A stretch of DNA of 64,000 nt. Source: Ectopseudomonas alcaliphila. Lineage in GTDB: Bacteria > Pseudomonadota > Gammaproteobacteria > Pseudomonadales > Pseudomonadaceae. Both the position numbers and the translations under genes were made by a program. The notes beneath the pieces were generated by a model. The model searched no databases. It was not told where the DNA came from and saw only the letters and a list, made by a program, of their open reading frames with translations. This document shows positions 8,302-21,856 of this stretch, piece after piece; the first letter of the stretch is position 1, and the number at the start of each line of letters is the position of its first letter. The stretch spans positions 1-64,000 of the forward strand of contig NZ_FNAE01000013.1 of NCBI RefSeq assembly GCF_900101755.1. The letters are read 5' to 3'.

Positions 8302-8652
8302 ATGACCGACAAAAAAGTTACTCGTCTGCGTCGCGCTCGCAAAGCACGCCTCAAAATGCACGAGCTCGAAGCCGTGCGTCTGTGCGTGTACCGCTCTTCG
8401 CAGCACATCTACGCCCAGGTCATCTCGGCCGACGGCAGCAAGGTTCTGGCCAGCGCCTCTACCTTGGACAAAGCACTGCGTGATGGCGCCACCGGCAACG
8501 TCGACGCAGCCAAGAAAGTTGGTGCGCTGGTTGCTGAGCGTGCGAAAGCCGCTGGTGTGACCCAGGTGGCATTCGACCGTTCTGGCTTCAAGTACCACGG
8601 CCGCGTCAAGGCGCTGGCTGATGCTGCTCGTGAAGGCGGGCTGGAGTTCTAA
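8302..8652 (+). CDS. rplR: 50S ribosomal protein L18
   Basis: L18 of 116 residues, a 5S rRNA binder. It has a basic N-terminus (MTDKKVTRLRRARKARLKM), the YRSSQHIYAQVI strand and the FDRSGFKYHGRVKALAD block. Confidence 0.98.
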   Translation: MTDKKVTRLRRARKARLKMHELEAVRLCVYRSSQHIYAQVISADGSKVLASASTLDKALRDGATGNVDAAKKVGALVAERAKAAGVTQVAFDRSGFKYHGRVKALADAAREGGLEF

Positions 8653-8655
8653 GTT

Positions 8656-9156
8656 ATGGCAAATAACGACCAAAAGCGCGACGAAGGCTACATCGAGAAG
8701 CTGGTTCAGGTTAACCGCGTTGCCAAGACCGTAAAGGGTGGCCGTATCTTCACTTTCACCGCGCTGACCGTGGTAGGTGATGGTAAGGGTCGCGTCGGTT
8801 TCGGCCGTGGCAAGTCCCGCGAAGTTCCGGCTGCTATCCAGAAAGCGATGGAAGCTGCTCGTCGTAACATGATCCAAGTTGATCTGAACGGCACCACTCT
8901 GCAGTACCCGATCAAGTCCGCTCACGGCGCCTCCAAGGTGTTCATGCAGCCGGCTTCGGAAGGTACCGGTATCATCGCCGGCGGCGCCATGCGCGCTGTT
9001 CTGGAAGTGGCTGGTGTGCAGAACGTTCTGGCCAAGTGCTACGGCTCGACCAACCCGGTGAACGTGGTTCATGCCACTTTCAAGGGTCTGAAGACCATGC
9101 AGTCTCCAGGTTCCGTTGCAGCCAAGCGTGGCAAGAGCGTCGAGGAGATTCTCTAA
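8656..9156 (+). CDS. rpsE: 30S ribosomal protein S5
   Basis: S5 of 166 residues, involved in mRNA helicase activity and decoding fidelity. It contains the N-terminal RNA-binding fold with VKGGRIFTFTALTVVGDG and GRGKSREVPAAIQKA, and the C-terminal fold with GSTNPVNVVHATFKGL. It lies only three bases after rplR. Confidence 0.98.
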   Translation: MANNDQKRDEGYIEKLVQVNRVAKTVKGGRIFTFTALTVVGDGKGRVGFGRGKSREVPAAIQKAMEAARRNMIQVDLNGTTLQYPIKSAHGASKVFMQPASEGTGIIAGGAMRAVLEVAGVQNVLAKCYGSTNPVNVVHATFKGLKTMQSPGSVAAKRGKSVEEIL

Positions 9157-9158
9157 CC

Positions 9159-9338
9159 ATGGCTAATACCGTCAAAGTGACTCTGATCAAGAGCACCAAT
9201 GGCCGTCTGGCCAATCACAAAGCTTGCGTCAAGGGCCTTGGCCTGCGTCGTATCGGTCACACCGTAGAGGTTCTGGATACTCCGGAAAACCGCGGCATGA
9301 TCAACAAGGCTTACTACCTGCTGAAGGTGGAGGGTTAA
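9159..9338 (+). CDS. rpmD: 50S ribosomal protein L30
   Basis: L30 of 59 residues, the short bacterial form. The ATG at 9159 (MANTVKVTLIKSTNGRL) follows the rpsE stop by two bases. The GLGLRRIGHTVEVLDTPENRGMI core is split here only for description. A longer in-frame ORF from 9036 overlaps rpsE and is rejected. Confidence 0.97.
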   Translation: MANTVKVTLIKSTNGRLANHKACVKGLGLRRIGHTVEVLDTPENRGMINKAYYLLKVEG

Positions 9339-9340
9339 TC

Positions 9341-9772
9341 ATGCAACTGAACGATCTGCGTTCCGCGCCGGGTGCCCGTCGCGAGAAGCACCGTCCGGGC
9401 CGTGGTATCGGTAGCGGTCTGGGTAAGACTGGTGGCCGTGGCCACAAAGGTCAAACCTCCCGCTCCGGTGGCTCCATCGCTCCGGGCTTCGAGGGTGGTC
9501 AGCAGCCGCTGCACCGCCGTCTGCCGAAGTTCGGCTTCGTCTCCCTGAAGGCTATGGACCGCGCTGAAGTGCGTACCTCCGAGCTGAACAAGGTAGAAGG
9601 TGTTGTAACTCTGCAGGCTCTGAAGGATGCCAATCTGGTTGGCCATCACGTACAGCGTGTGAAAGTCATGCTGTCCGGTGAGGTTACCCGTGCGGTCACC
9701 CTGAAAGGTATCGCTGCCACCAAAGGTGCGCGTGCGGCTATCGAAGCAGCTGGCGGTAAGTTCGAGGACTAA
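9341..9772 (+). CDS. rplO: 50S ribosomal protein L15
   Basis: L15 of 143 residues, a late assembly protein. Its N-terminus is a long Gly/Arg/Lys extension (RPGRGIGSGLGKTGGRGHKG). The start at 9341 follows rpmD by two bases, and its stop abuts the secY ATG directly. Confidence 0.98.
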   Translation: MQLNDLRSAPGARREKHRPGRGIGSGLGKTGGRGHKGQTSRSGGSIAPGFEGGQQPLHRRLPKFGFVSLKAMDRAEVRTSELNKVEGVVTLQALKDANLVGHHVQRVKVMLSGEVTRAVTLKGIAATKGARAAIEAAGGKFED

Positions 9773-11101
9773 ATGGCTAAGCAAGGTGCTCTCTCAGCGC
9801 TGGCAGGTGGCGGGTTGTCCGAACTCTGGGCTCGTCTGCGCTTCCTGTTCCTGGCGATCATCGTCTACCGGATAGGTGCGCACATCCCGGTTCCTGGCAT
9901 CAACCCAGACCGACTGGCGGATCTGTTCCGGCAGAATGAGGGGACCATTCTTAGCTTGTTCAACATGTTTTCCGGCGGCGCGCTGGAGCGGATGAGCATC
10001 TTTGCACTGGGGATCATGCCGTACATTTCGGCATCGATCATCATGCAGCTGATGACCGCCGTCAGCCCGCAGCTGGAACAGTTGAAGAAGGAAGGTGAAG
10101 CTGGCCGTCGCAAGATTAGCCAGTACACCCGCTACGGCACTCTCGTCCTGGCGTTCGTTCAGGCCATCGGTATGTCCGTTGGCCTGGCGAGTCAGGGCGT
10201 TGCGTTCTCGGGCGATTTCGGCTTCCACTTCGTGGCGATCACCACTTTTGTGGCGGGCGCGATGTTCATGATGTGGCTGGGCGAGCAAATCACCGAGCGC
10301 GGTGTCGGCAACGGTATCTCGATGCTGATTTTTGCAGGCATCGTGGCCGGTCTGCCGTCGGCGATCGGGCAGTCTTTCGAGTCTGCTCGTCAGGGCGATA
10401 TCAACATCTTCGCTCTGATCGCCATCGGCCTGCTGGCAGTAGCGATCATCGGTTTCGTGGTGTTCATTGAGCGTGGTCAGCGTCGCATTGCGGTGCACTA
10501 TGCCAAGCGTCAGCAGGGCCGCAAGGTCTTCGCTGCGCAGACCAGCCATCTGCCTTTGAAGGTGAACATGGCGGGCGTAATCCCGGCCATCTTCGCCAGC
10601 AGCCTTCTGCTGTTCCCGGCCTCGCTGGGTGCCTGGTTTGGTCAGTCCGAGGGTTTGGGCTGGCTGCAGGACATTTCGCAGGCTATCGCTCCTGGTCAGC
10701 CGTTGAACATTCTGCTGTTTAGTGCAGGGATCATTTTCTTCTGCTTCTTCTATACAGCGCTGATGTTCAACCCGAAAGACGTAGCGGAAAACCTGAAGAA
10801 GTCCGGTGCCTTTATTCCGGGCATCCGTCCGGGCGAGCAGTCTGCACGCTATATCGATGGCGTTCTGACCCGCTTGACCATGTTCGGTGCTCTGTACATG
10901 ACGGCCGTGTGCCTGCTGCCCCAGTTCCTGGTGGTTGCAGCCAACGTTCCGTTCTACCTTGGCGGGACCTCGTTGCTGATCGTGGTCGTGGTTGTAATGG
11001 ACTTCATGTCCCAAGTGCAATCGCACCTCGTGTCTCACCAGTACGATTCCCTGATGAAGAAAGCCAACCTGAAGGGCTATGGCAGCGGCATGCTCCGCTG
11101 A
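9773..11101 (+). CDS. secY: Protein translocase subunit SecY
   Basis: SecY of 442 residues, the inner-membrane channel of the Sec translocon. Ten hydrophobic spans are expected, and the sequence shows them at family positions. The plug region [21 protein letters not shown], the cytoplasmic loop [17 protein letters not shown] and the C-terminal loop [21 protein letters not shown] are recognisable. Start and length are canonical. Its place between rplO and rpmJ is the standard spc order. Confidence 0.98.
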
Positions 11102-11129
11102 TCCACCCGTAAGGTTCGAGGAGTTGGTA

Positions 11130-11246
11130 ATGAAAGTTCGTGCATCGGTGAAAAAGCTGTGCCGTAACTGCAAAATTATCCGTCGCGAAGGTGTCGTGCG
11201 GGTGATCTGCAGCGCAGAGCCGCGTCACAAGCAGCGCCAAGGCTGA
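11130..11246 (+). CDS. rpmJ: 50S ribosomal protein L36, zinc-binding form
   Basis: A 38-residue ORF ([19 protein letters not shown] to a stop at 11244-11246). It is L36 with the zinc-ribbon ligands Cys11, Cys14, Cys27 and His32, the zinc-requiring type. A GAGGAG site precedes the start. It ends the spc operon and is followed by a hairpin. Confidence 0.95.
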
Positions 11247-11264
11247 GTGTGAACCACGCGTGAT

Positions 11265-11296
11265 AAGCCCGGCAGCTAGTGCGCTGCCGGGTTGAT
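11265..11296 (+). terminator. Hairpin after rpmJ
   Basis: CCCGGCAG (11268-11275) pairs with CTGCCGGG (11284-11291), followed by TTGATTATTTG. It is an imperfect terminator, probably separating the spc and alpha operons partially. Confidence 0.55.
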
Positions 11297-11320
11297 TATT
11301 TGTTATTACAGCGTTAATAT
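11292..11320 (+). promoter_or_regulatory. Probable alpha-operon promoter
   Basis: TTGATT (11292-11297) and TAATAT (11315-11320) with a 17-base spacer lie just after the rpmJ hairpin. They would give a leader of about 55 bases before rpsM. In E. coli S4 regulates this operon through a leader pseudoknot; I cannot confirm one here. Confidence 0.5.
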
Positions 11321-11379
11321 CTCGCGCCCTATTTCTTGGCTTCCGGGGCGTAGGTAGCTGTCAATTGGAGTTCCACTGA

Positions 11380-11736
11380 ATGGCCCGTATTGCAGGCGTT
11401 AACATTCCGGATAACAAGCACACTGTTATCTCGCTGACTTACATCTTTGGTGTTGGTCGCACCACTGCACAGAAAATCTGTGCCGCTACCGGTGTAAATC
11501 CGGCTGCGAAAATCAAGGATCTGACTGACGAGCAGATCGAACAGCTGCGTGGCGAAGTAGCCAAGGTGAATACCGAAGGCGACCTGCGTCGTGAAGTGAA
11601 TATGAAGATCAAGCGCTTGATGGATCTGGGTTGCTACCGTGGCCTGCGTCATCGTAAAGGTCTGCCGGTTCGCGGTCAGCGTACCAAGACCAACGCTCGC
11701 ACCCGTAAGGGCCCGCGTAAGCCGATCCGCAAGTAA
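11380..11736 (+). CDS. rpsM: 30S ribosomal protein S13
   Basis: S13 of 118 residues, in the head of the small subunit, contacting L5 and P-site tRNA. It starts MARIAGVNIPDNKHTVISLT and ends in the basic tail TRKGPRKPIRK that reaches tRNA. Confidence 0.98.
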   Translation: MARIAGVNIPDNKHTVISLTYIFGVGRTTAQKICAATGVNPAAKIKDLTDEQIEQLRGEVAKVNTEGDLRREVNMKIKRLMDLGCYRGLRHRKGLPVRGQRTKTNARTRKGPRKPIRK

Positions 11737-11766
11737 TCGCATTCGCGAATCGACAGGAATTTAGTC

Positions 11767-12156
11767 ATGGCAAAACCTGCTGCTCGTACTCGTAAAAAAG
11801 TCAAAAAGACGGTGGTTGATGGCATCGCCCACATCCACGCGTCTTTCAACAACACTATCGTGACCATTACCGACCGTCAGGGTAACGCCCTGTCCTGGGC
11901 TACCTCCGGTGGTTCGGGTTTCCGCGGCTCGCGTAAGTCCACTCCGTTTGCTGCCCAGATCGCCGCCGAGCGCGCTGGTCAGGCTGCACTGGAATACGGT
12001 CTGAAGAACCTCGACGTCAACGTCAAAGGTCCAGGCCCAGGTCGCGAATCCGCCGTGCGTGCTCTGAACGCCTGCGGCTACAAAATCGCCAGCATCACCG
12101 ACGTGACGCCAATCCCGCACAACGGGTGCCGTCCGCCGAAGAAGCGTCGCGTGTAA
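11767..12156 (+). CDS. rpsK: 30S ribosomal protein S11
   Basis: S11 of 129 residues, on the platform near the mRNA exit. Conserved blocks are HIHASFNNTIVTITDRQGN, GSGFRGSRKSTPFAAQ and the end PHNGCRPPKKRRV. Confidence 0.98.
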   Translation: MAKPAARTRKKVKKTVVDGIAHIHASFNNTIVTITDRQGNALSWATSGGSGFRGSRKSTPFAAQIAAERAGQAALEYGLKNLDVNVKGPGPGRESAVRALNACGYKIASITDVTPIPHNGCRPPKKRRV

Positions 12157-12173
12157 TCAGGAGACAGTGAGAA

Positions 12174-12794
12174 ATGGCTCGTTACATTGGTCCCAAGTGC
12201 AAACTGTCTCGTCGTGAAGGCACCGATCTCTTTCTGAAGAGTGGTGTTCGCGCGCTTGAATCTAAGTGCAACATCGAAGCAGCCCCGGGTATCCACGGCC
12301 AACGCCGTGGCCGTCAGTCCGACTACGGCACCCAGTTGCGTGAGAAGCAAAAGGTTCGTCGTATCTACGGCGTACTGGAGCGTCAATTCAGCGGTTACTA
12401 CAAGCAAGCTGCCAGCCAGAAAGGCGCCACCGGCGAAAATCTGCTGCAACTGCTGGAGTGCCGTCTGGACAACGTGGTTTACCGTATGGGTTTTGGCGCT
12501 ACTCGTGCCGAGTCCCGTCAGCTGGTTTCGCACAAAGCGATCAGCGTCAACGGTCAGACCGTAAACGTACCGTCCTACCAAGTTAAGGCTGGCGACGTCG
12601 TTGCTATTCGCGAGAAATCGCGCAATCAGCTGCGCATCGCTCAGGCTCTCGAGCTCTGCGCCCAGCGTGGCCGTGTTGAGTGGGTAGAAGTAGACGCCGA
12701 GAAGAAGTCTGGTGTGTTCAAGAACGTACCGGCTCGTGGCGATCTGTCCGCTGACATCAACGAGAGCCTGATTGTCGAGCTCTACTCCAAGTAA
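12174..12794 (+). CDS. rpsD: 30S ribosomal protein S4
   Basis: S4 of 206 residues, which nucleates 16S assembly and represses the alpha operon in E. coli. The N-terminus lacks the paired cysteines of zinc-binding S4 forms. The S4 RNA-binding domain is visible at about residues 95-160 (LECRLDNVVYRMGF and SHKAISVNGQTVNVPSY). Confidence 0.98.
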   Translation: MARYIGPKCKLSRREGTDLFLKSGVRALESKCNIEAAPGIHGQRRGRQSDYGTQLREKQKVRRIYGVLERQFSGYYKQAASQKGATGENLLQLLECRLDNVVYRMGFGATRAESRQLVSHKAISVNGQTVNVPSYQVKAGDVVAIREKSRNQLRIAQALELCAQRGRVEWVEVDAEKKSGVFKNVPARGDLSADINESLIVELYSK

Positions 12795-12816
12795 GGGCTA
12801 GAAAATAGGTGCATCC

Positions 12817-13818
12817 ATGCAGATTTCGGTAAATGAGTTCCTGACCCCCCGTCACATCGATGTGCAGGAGGTCAGTCCGACCCGCGCCAAGATCACCCTC
12901 GAGCCTCTCGAGCGTGGCTTTGGCCATACCCTGGGCAACGCGCTGCGTCGCATCCTGTTGTCCTCCATGCCTGGCTGTGCAGTAGTCGAGGCCGAGATCG
13001 ATGGCGTACTCCATGAGTACTCCGCGATCGAAGGTGTGCAGGAAGATGTAATCGAGATCCTGCTCAACCTGAAAGGCCTGGCTATCAAGCTGCACGGCCG
13101 TGACGAAGTGACCCTGACTCTGGCTAAGAAGGGCCCGGGCGTAGTTACCGCTGCCGATATTCAGCTGGATCACGATGTCGAAATCGTCAATGGCGACCAC
13201 GTAATCGCCAACCTGGCCTCCAATGGCGCGCTGAACATGAAGCTCACCGTAGCTCGTGGTCGCGGCTATGAGCCGGCTGACGCGCGTCAGAGCGACGAAG
13301 ATGAAAGCCGCAGCATTGGTCGCTTGCAGCTGGATGCTTCGTTCAGCCCTGTGCGTCGGGTTGCTTACGTGGTGGAAAACGCCCGTGTCGAGCAGCGCAC
13401 CAACCTGGACAAACTGGTTATCGACCTGGAAACCAACGGTACTCTGGACCCTGAAGAGGCTATCCGTCGTGCCGCGACCATTCTGCAGCAGCAGCTGGCC
13501 GCGTTCGTCGACCTCAAAGGTGACAGTGAGCCAGTGGTGGTCGAGCAGGAAGACGAGATCGATCCGATCCTGCTGCGTCCTGTCGATGACCTGGAACTGA
13601 CCGTACGTTCGGCCAACTGCCTCAAGGCAGAGAACATCTACTACATCGGTGACCTGATTCAGCGCACCGAAGTAGAGCTGCTCAAAACCCCGAACCTGGG
13701 CAAGAAATCCCTGACCGAAATCAAGGATGTTCTGGCTTCTCGCGGTCTGTCCCTCGGTATGCGCCTCGACAACTGGCCGCCGGCAAGTCTGAAGAAAGAC
13801 GATAAGGCCACTGCCTGA
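12817..13818 (+). CDS. rpoA: RNA polymerase subunit alpha
   Basis: RpoA of 333 residues. The N-terminal assembly domain (about 1-235) includes ERGFGHTLGNALRRILLSS. The C-terminal domain (about 250-333) includes ELTVRSANCLKAENI, with the arginine that binds UP elements and activators such as CRP in E. coli. Length and position between rpsD and rplQ are standard. Confidence 0.98.
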   Translation: MQISVNEFLTPRHIDVQEVSPTRAKITLEPLERGFGHTLGNALRRILLSSMPGCAVVEAEIDGVLHEYSAIEGVQEDVIEILLNLKGLAIKLHGRDEVTLTLAKKGPGVVTAADIQLDHDVEIVNGDHVIANLASNGALNMKLTVARGRGYEPADARQSDEDESRSIGRLQLDASFSPVRRVAYVVENARVEQRTNLDKLVIDLETNGTLDPEEAIRRAATILQQQLAAFVDLKGDSEPVVVEQEDEIDPILLRPVDDLELTVRSANCLKAENIYYIGDLIQRTEVELLKTPNLGKKSLTEIKDVLASRGLSLGMRLDNWPPASLKKDDKATA

Positions 13819-13862
13819 TCGTCATCATCACCGAACGAACAAGTTTGGTAAGGAATTGAACC

Positions 13863-14249
13863 ATGCGTCATCGTAAAAGTGGCCGTCACCTCAGCCGCAC
13901 CAGCGCTCACCGCAAGGCCATGTTCCAGAACATGGCGGTCTCGCTGTTCGAGCACGAGCTGATCAAAACTACCCTGCCGAAAGCCAAGGAGCTGCGTCGC
14001 GTTGCCGAGCCGCTGATCACCCTGGCCAAGGAAGACAGCGTTGCCAACCGTCGTCTGGCCTTCGACCGTACCCGTTCGAAAGCCATCGTCGGCAAGCTGT
14101 TCAACGATCTGGGCAAGCGCTACGCCACCCGTAACGGCGGCTACCTGCGCATCCTCAAGTGCGGTTTCCGCGCTGGTGACAACGCTCCGATGGCTTACGT
14201 TGAACTGGTCGACCGTCCGGTCGGCGGTTCGGTCGAAGCTGCCGAGTAA
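13863..14249 (+). CDS. rplQ: 50S ribosomal protein L17
   Basis: L17 of 128 residues, at the tunnel exit face. It starts [20 protein letters not shown], as expected for the family. It is the last gene of the alpha operon and is followed by a strong terminator. Confidence 0.98.
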
Positions 14250-14266
14250 GTTGCTGGTTGTACAAG

Positions 14267-14293
14267 AAACCGGGCCTAGTGCCCGGTTTTTTG
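14267..14293 (+). terminator. Rho-independent terminator of the alpha operon
   Basis: AAACCGGGC pairs with GCCCGGTTT around a short CTAGT loop and runs into TTTTTTG. It closes the large ribosomal protein gene cluster. Confidence 0.9.
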
Positions 14294-14469
14294 TTGCCTG
14301 ACGTTCTTCTGGATCTGTTCGGCCGTTGTTGCTGGCCATTCGGAGGACGTTCCATGTGAATGATTTTCCGCACGTCGTGTTTGATATTGTGTGCGCCGCG
14401 GGCCTCGGGTAAGGTGCGGCAGTCTCCGCTTCGCCGCTGCGCCGGCCTCAATAAGAACAATTGCTGATC

Positions 14470-15849
14470 ATGTCCGAACCTACTGCTCTGAGTCTTATCC
14501 CTCCTGCCGTTGTCCTGACCCTTGCCATCTGGCTGCGTCGTCCAATACTCGCCTTGCTGATCGGTGCCTGTAGCGGTTTGTTGCTGCTCTCGCCGCAGGA
14601 CGCGTTGAGTAGTTTCGCCGAGATTTCACTGAAGGTGATGCAGGACGAAACCATCGGCTGGCTGATCCTGGTGTGCGGCAGCTTCGGCGCGCTGATCGCC
14701 CTGCTGGTACGTACCGGTGGCGCCCTGGCCTTCGGTCGCAGCGCCCTGAAGCTGGCCAAGGGACGTCGCTCTTCGCTACTGATGACCTTCGTTCTCGGCG
14801 TGGTGATCTTCGTTGACGACTACCTCAATGCCCTGACGGTGGGCGAGACCATGAAGCGCGTCACCGACCGTTTCAAGATTTCGCGCGAGAAGCTGGCTTA
14901 CGTGGTGGATTCCACCGCTGCGCCGATCTGCGTGCTGGTTCCGCTGTCGACCTGGGCGGTGTTCTTCGGCGGTCTGCTTGAGAACAACGGCATCGCCGAG
15001 AGTGGCCAGGGCATCAACGTGTATATCCAGGCCGTTCCTTACATGCTCTACGCCTGGGCCGCGGTGCTGCTGGTGGTGTTGGTGGCTGCCGGGTTGTTCC
15101 CGGATATTGGCCCAATGCGTAAGGCCGAGCTGCAGGCGCGCCATGGCTCTGCCGGAGCCATGCACGTCGGTGAGCTGAGTCCCGAGCACAACTACTCGAT
15201 GAAGTCGCTTGAGGAGGAGTTCGAGGGTGCCAACAAGGAGACCGGCAAGCTCTACAACTTCCTGGTGCCGCTGGGCATGCTGGTGGGCTTCACCGTGTAT
15301 TTCGACATCGACGTGTGGATGGGCATGATCGCCACCATGCTGCTGACCCTGCCGTTCTATCTGGTGCAGCGCCTGATGCCGTTGTCGGAGATGCTCGATC
15401 AGATGGTCGATGGCTTCAAGACGATGCTTCCGGCCATTGGCATCTGCGTGGCAGCGTTCGTCTTCAAGGATGTCTGCGATCAGCTGATGCTGCCGCAGTA
15501 CGTGGTCGAGACGCTCAAACCCTACATGACGCCGCAGATGCTGCCGGCCATGGTGTTCCTGTGCATGGCGGTGCTGTCGTTCGCCACCGGCTCGTCCTGG
15601 GGTATCTTCGCCGTGACCATTCCCATCGTCATGCCTCTGGCCTACGCGCTGGGCGCGGACATTCCGCTGGTGATCGGGGCGCTGATGTCAGCCTCGGCCT
15701 TCGGCAGTCAGGCTTGCTTCTACAGCGACTCCACCGTGCTGGCCGCACAGGGCTCGGGCTGCAACCTGATCAGCCATGCGATCACTCAGCTGCCTTATAC
15801 GCTGGTGGCTGCCGCAGTGGCTTTCGTGGGATTCATTATCGTCGCCTGA
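14470..15849 (+). CDS. NhaC-family Na+/H+ antiporter
   Basis: A polytopic membrane protein of 459 residues with about 11-12 hydrophobic spans. The VIFVDDYLNALTVGETMKRV segment and the STAAPICVLVPLSTWAVFF motif are characteristic of the NhaC-type antiporter family, as is the late GSSWGIFAVTIPIVMPLA repeat. It probably exchanges Na+ (or a small solute) for protons at the inner membrane; the substrate is not proven. I take ATG 14470 rather than the TTG three codons upstream. It is monocistronic, between two terminators. It separates rplQ from the catalase gene; in P. aeruginosa, from memory, that position goes straight to katA. Confidence 0.85.
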   Translation: MSEPTALSLIPPAVVLTLAIWLRRPILALLIGACSGLLLLSPQDALSSFAEISLKVMQDETIGWLILVCGSFGALIALLVRTGGALAFGRSALKLAKGRRSSLLMTFVLGVVIFVDDYLNALTVGETMKRVTDRFKISREKLAYVVDSTAAPICVLVPLSTWAVFFGGLLENNGIAESGQGINVYIQAVPYMLYAWAAVLLVVLVAAGLFPDIGPMRKAELQARHGSAGAMHVGELSPEHNYSMKSLEEEFEGANKETGKLYNFLVPLGMLVGFTVYFDIDVWMGMIATMLLTLPFYLVQRLMPLSEMLDQMVDGFKTMLPAIGICVAAFVFKDVCDQLMLPQYVVETLKPYMTPQMLPAMVFLCMAVLSFATGSSWGIFAVTIPIVMPLAYALGADIPLVIGALMSASAFGSQACFYSDSTVLAAQGSGCNLISHAITQLPYTLVAAAVAFVGFIIVA

Positions 15850-15870
15850 ATCCTGTTGCAGGTACTCAGA

Positions 15871-15897
15871 AAGCGGGCCTTGGTGGCCCGTTTTTTC
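15871..15897 (+). terminator. Terminator after the NhaC-type antiporter
   Basis: CGGGCC (15874-15879) pairs with GGCCCG (15885-15890), followed by seven T residues. Confidence 0.85.
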
Positions 15898-15945
15898 ATG
15901 GGGCGGGCGAAAGAAAATAACTATCGAGCCGTTACGCTTCATGAA

Positions 15946-15975
15946 TTGGTTCGCCTGGCGAAGCGGGTCTAGGCT
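15946..15975 (+). promoter_or_regulatory. Candidate katG promoter
   Basis: TTGGTT (15946-15951) and TAGGCT (15970-15975) are 18 bases apart, about 60 bases before katG. I looked for the four-part ATAG/CTAT pattern of OxyR sites and saw no convincing match. Confidence 0.35.
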
Positions 15976-16032
15976 TGTCCCATTGTTGGTCGCACTCGCT
16001 GGGACCGACCCGATGAGGAGAAGGAGAGAAGC

Positions 16033-18183
<2,151 letters not shown>

Positions 18184-18218
18184 GCCTGAATGGCGCACCG
18201 ACGGTGCGTCAGTAAACC

Positions 18219-18252
18219 GCAACGCCTCCCTCGTGGAGGCGTTGTGCTTTTG
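18219..18252 (+). terminator. Terminator after katG
   Basis: A perfect 10-bp stem (18220-18229 with 18235-18244) around CTCGT, followed by TGCTTTT. Confidence 0.8.
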
Positions 18253-18319
18253 CTTGACCGAACCGGACGTCAGGCGGAGCATTGCCCCCTGCTCACGAAT
18301 GCAACAAGGATTGCCCGGC

Positions 18320-18784
18320 ATGAAAGGCCATACCGAAGTCATCGACTATCTCAAGCACCTGCTCAAGGGCGAGCTGGCTGCGCGCGACCAGTACTTCATC
18401 CATTCGCGGCTGTATGAGGACTGGGGCTTCAGCAAGCTCTACGAGCGCATCAACCACGAGATGGAAGAGGAAACCCAGCACGCTGATGCCTTGCTCAAGC
18501 GCATCATCTTCCTCGAGGGTGTGCCCGACATGACGCCTAACCCCTTCAAGTTCGGACAGACCGTGCCCGAGGCGTTGAAGCTGGATCTGGCCCTGGAATA
18601 CGAAGTGCGCGCGGCCCTGAGCAAGGGCATCGAACTGTGCGAGAAGCACCAGGATTACCAAACCCGCGACATCCTCCTGGTCCAGCTCAAGGACACCGAG
18701 GAAGACCATGCCTACTGGCTGGAGATTCAGTTGCAACTGATCGACAAGCTGGGGCTGGAGAAGTACCTGCAGAGCCAGATGTAA
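18320..18784 (+). CDS. bfr: Bacterioferritin-family iron storage protein (probably heme-free)
   Basis: A ferritin-like subunit of 154 residues forming a 24-mer cage that oxidises Fe(II) and stores Fe(III). Ferroxidase ligands are visible: Glu18, Glu51, His54, a glutamate near 93, Glu127 and His130. The residue matching the heme-ligating Met52 of E. coli Bfr is Thr52 (sequence EEETQHAD), so heme binding between subunits is unlikely. This resembles the P. aeruginosa protein next to katA, first called BfrA and later treated as a ferritin FtnA (from memory). The ATG at 18320 gives the family start MKGHTEVIDYL; a start at 18233 would sit in the katG terminator. Confidence 0.93.
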   Translation: MKGHTEVIDYLKHLLKGELAARDQYFIHSRLYEDWGFSKLYERINHEMEEETQHADALLKRIIFLEGVPDMTPNPFKFGQTVPEALKLDLALEYEVRAALSKGIELCEKHQDYQTRDILLVQLKDTEEDHAYWLEIQLQLIDKLGLEKYLQSQM

Positions 18785-18795
18785 GCAGACTTGCC

Positions 18796-18829
18796 AAAAA
18801 GAGCCCCGCATCTGCGGGGCTCTTTCGTT
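18796..18829. terminator. Bidirectional terminator between bfr and uvrA
   Basis: A 13-base palindromic stem (18798-18810 with 18813-18825), flanked by A-rich and T-rich sequence, sits between the convergent genes and can end transcripts from both sides. Confidence 0.88.
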
Positions 18830-21664
<2,835 letters not shown>

Positions 21665-21757
21665 TTAGGGAACCTCTGAAAGCTGTCTGCGTTGCCACTA
21701 CCGCTTCAAATTCAGGCGGCTTGCAACGGGCCTCGCTGGGCGGGCGGAAAACGGTCG

Positions 21758-21787
21758 AGTATAGGGGTAGGCGGTGCCCTGCGGCAA
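21758..21787 (-). promoter_or_regulatory. Candidate uvrA promoter
   Basis: Read on the minus strand, TTGCCG (21782-21787) and TATACT (21758-21763) are 18 bases apart, about 95 bases upstream of the uvrA start. Confidence 0.45.
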
Positions 21788-21856
21788 AGTGTGTGCCTGT
21801 GCCGCCAGCGCGCTGGCTGCTAGAATCGCCGGCTGATTTTCCACGGGATTTGTTCC

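Noticed and set aside
9794..11173. A 459-codon minus-strand frame
   Set aside because: Antisense to secY and rpmJ, His/Gln/Arg-rich shadow of a membrane protein gene.
15898..16032. OxyR site before katG
   Set aside because: Only isolated ATA/CTAT pieces, without the spaced four-element pattern.
21665..21856. LexA box for uvrA
   Set aside because: CTGT occurs but no ACAG at the required distance; no SOS box can be supported.
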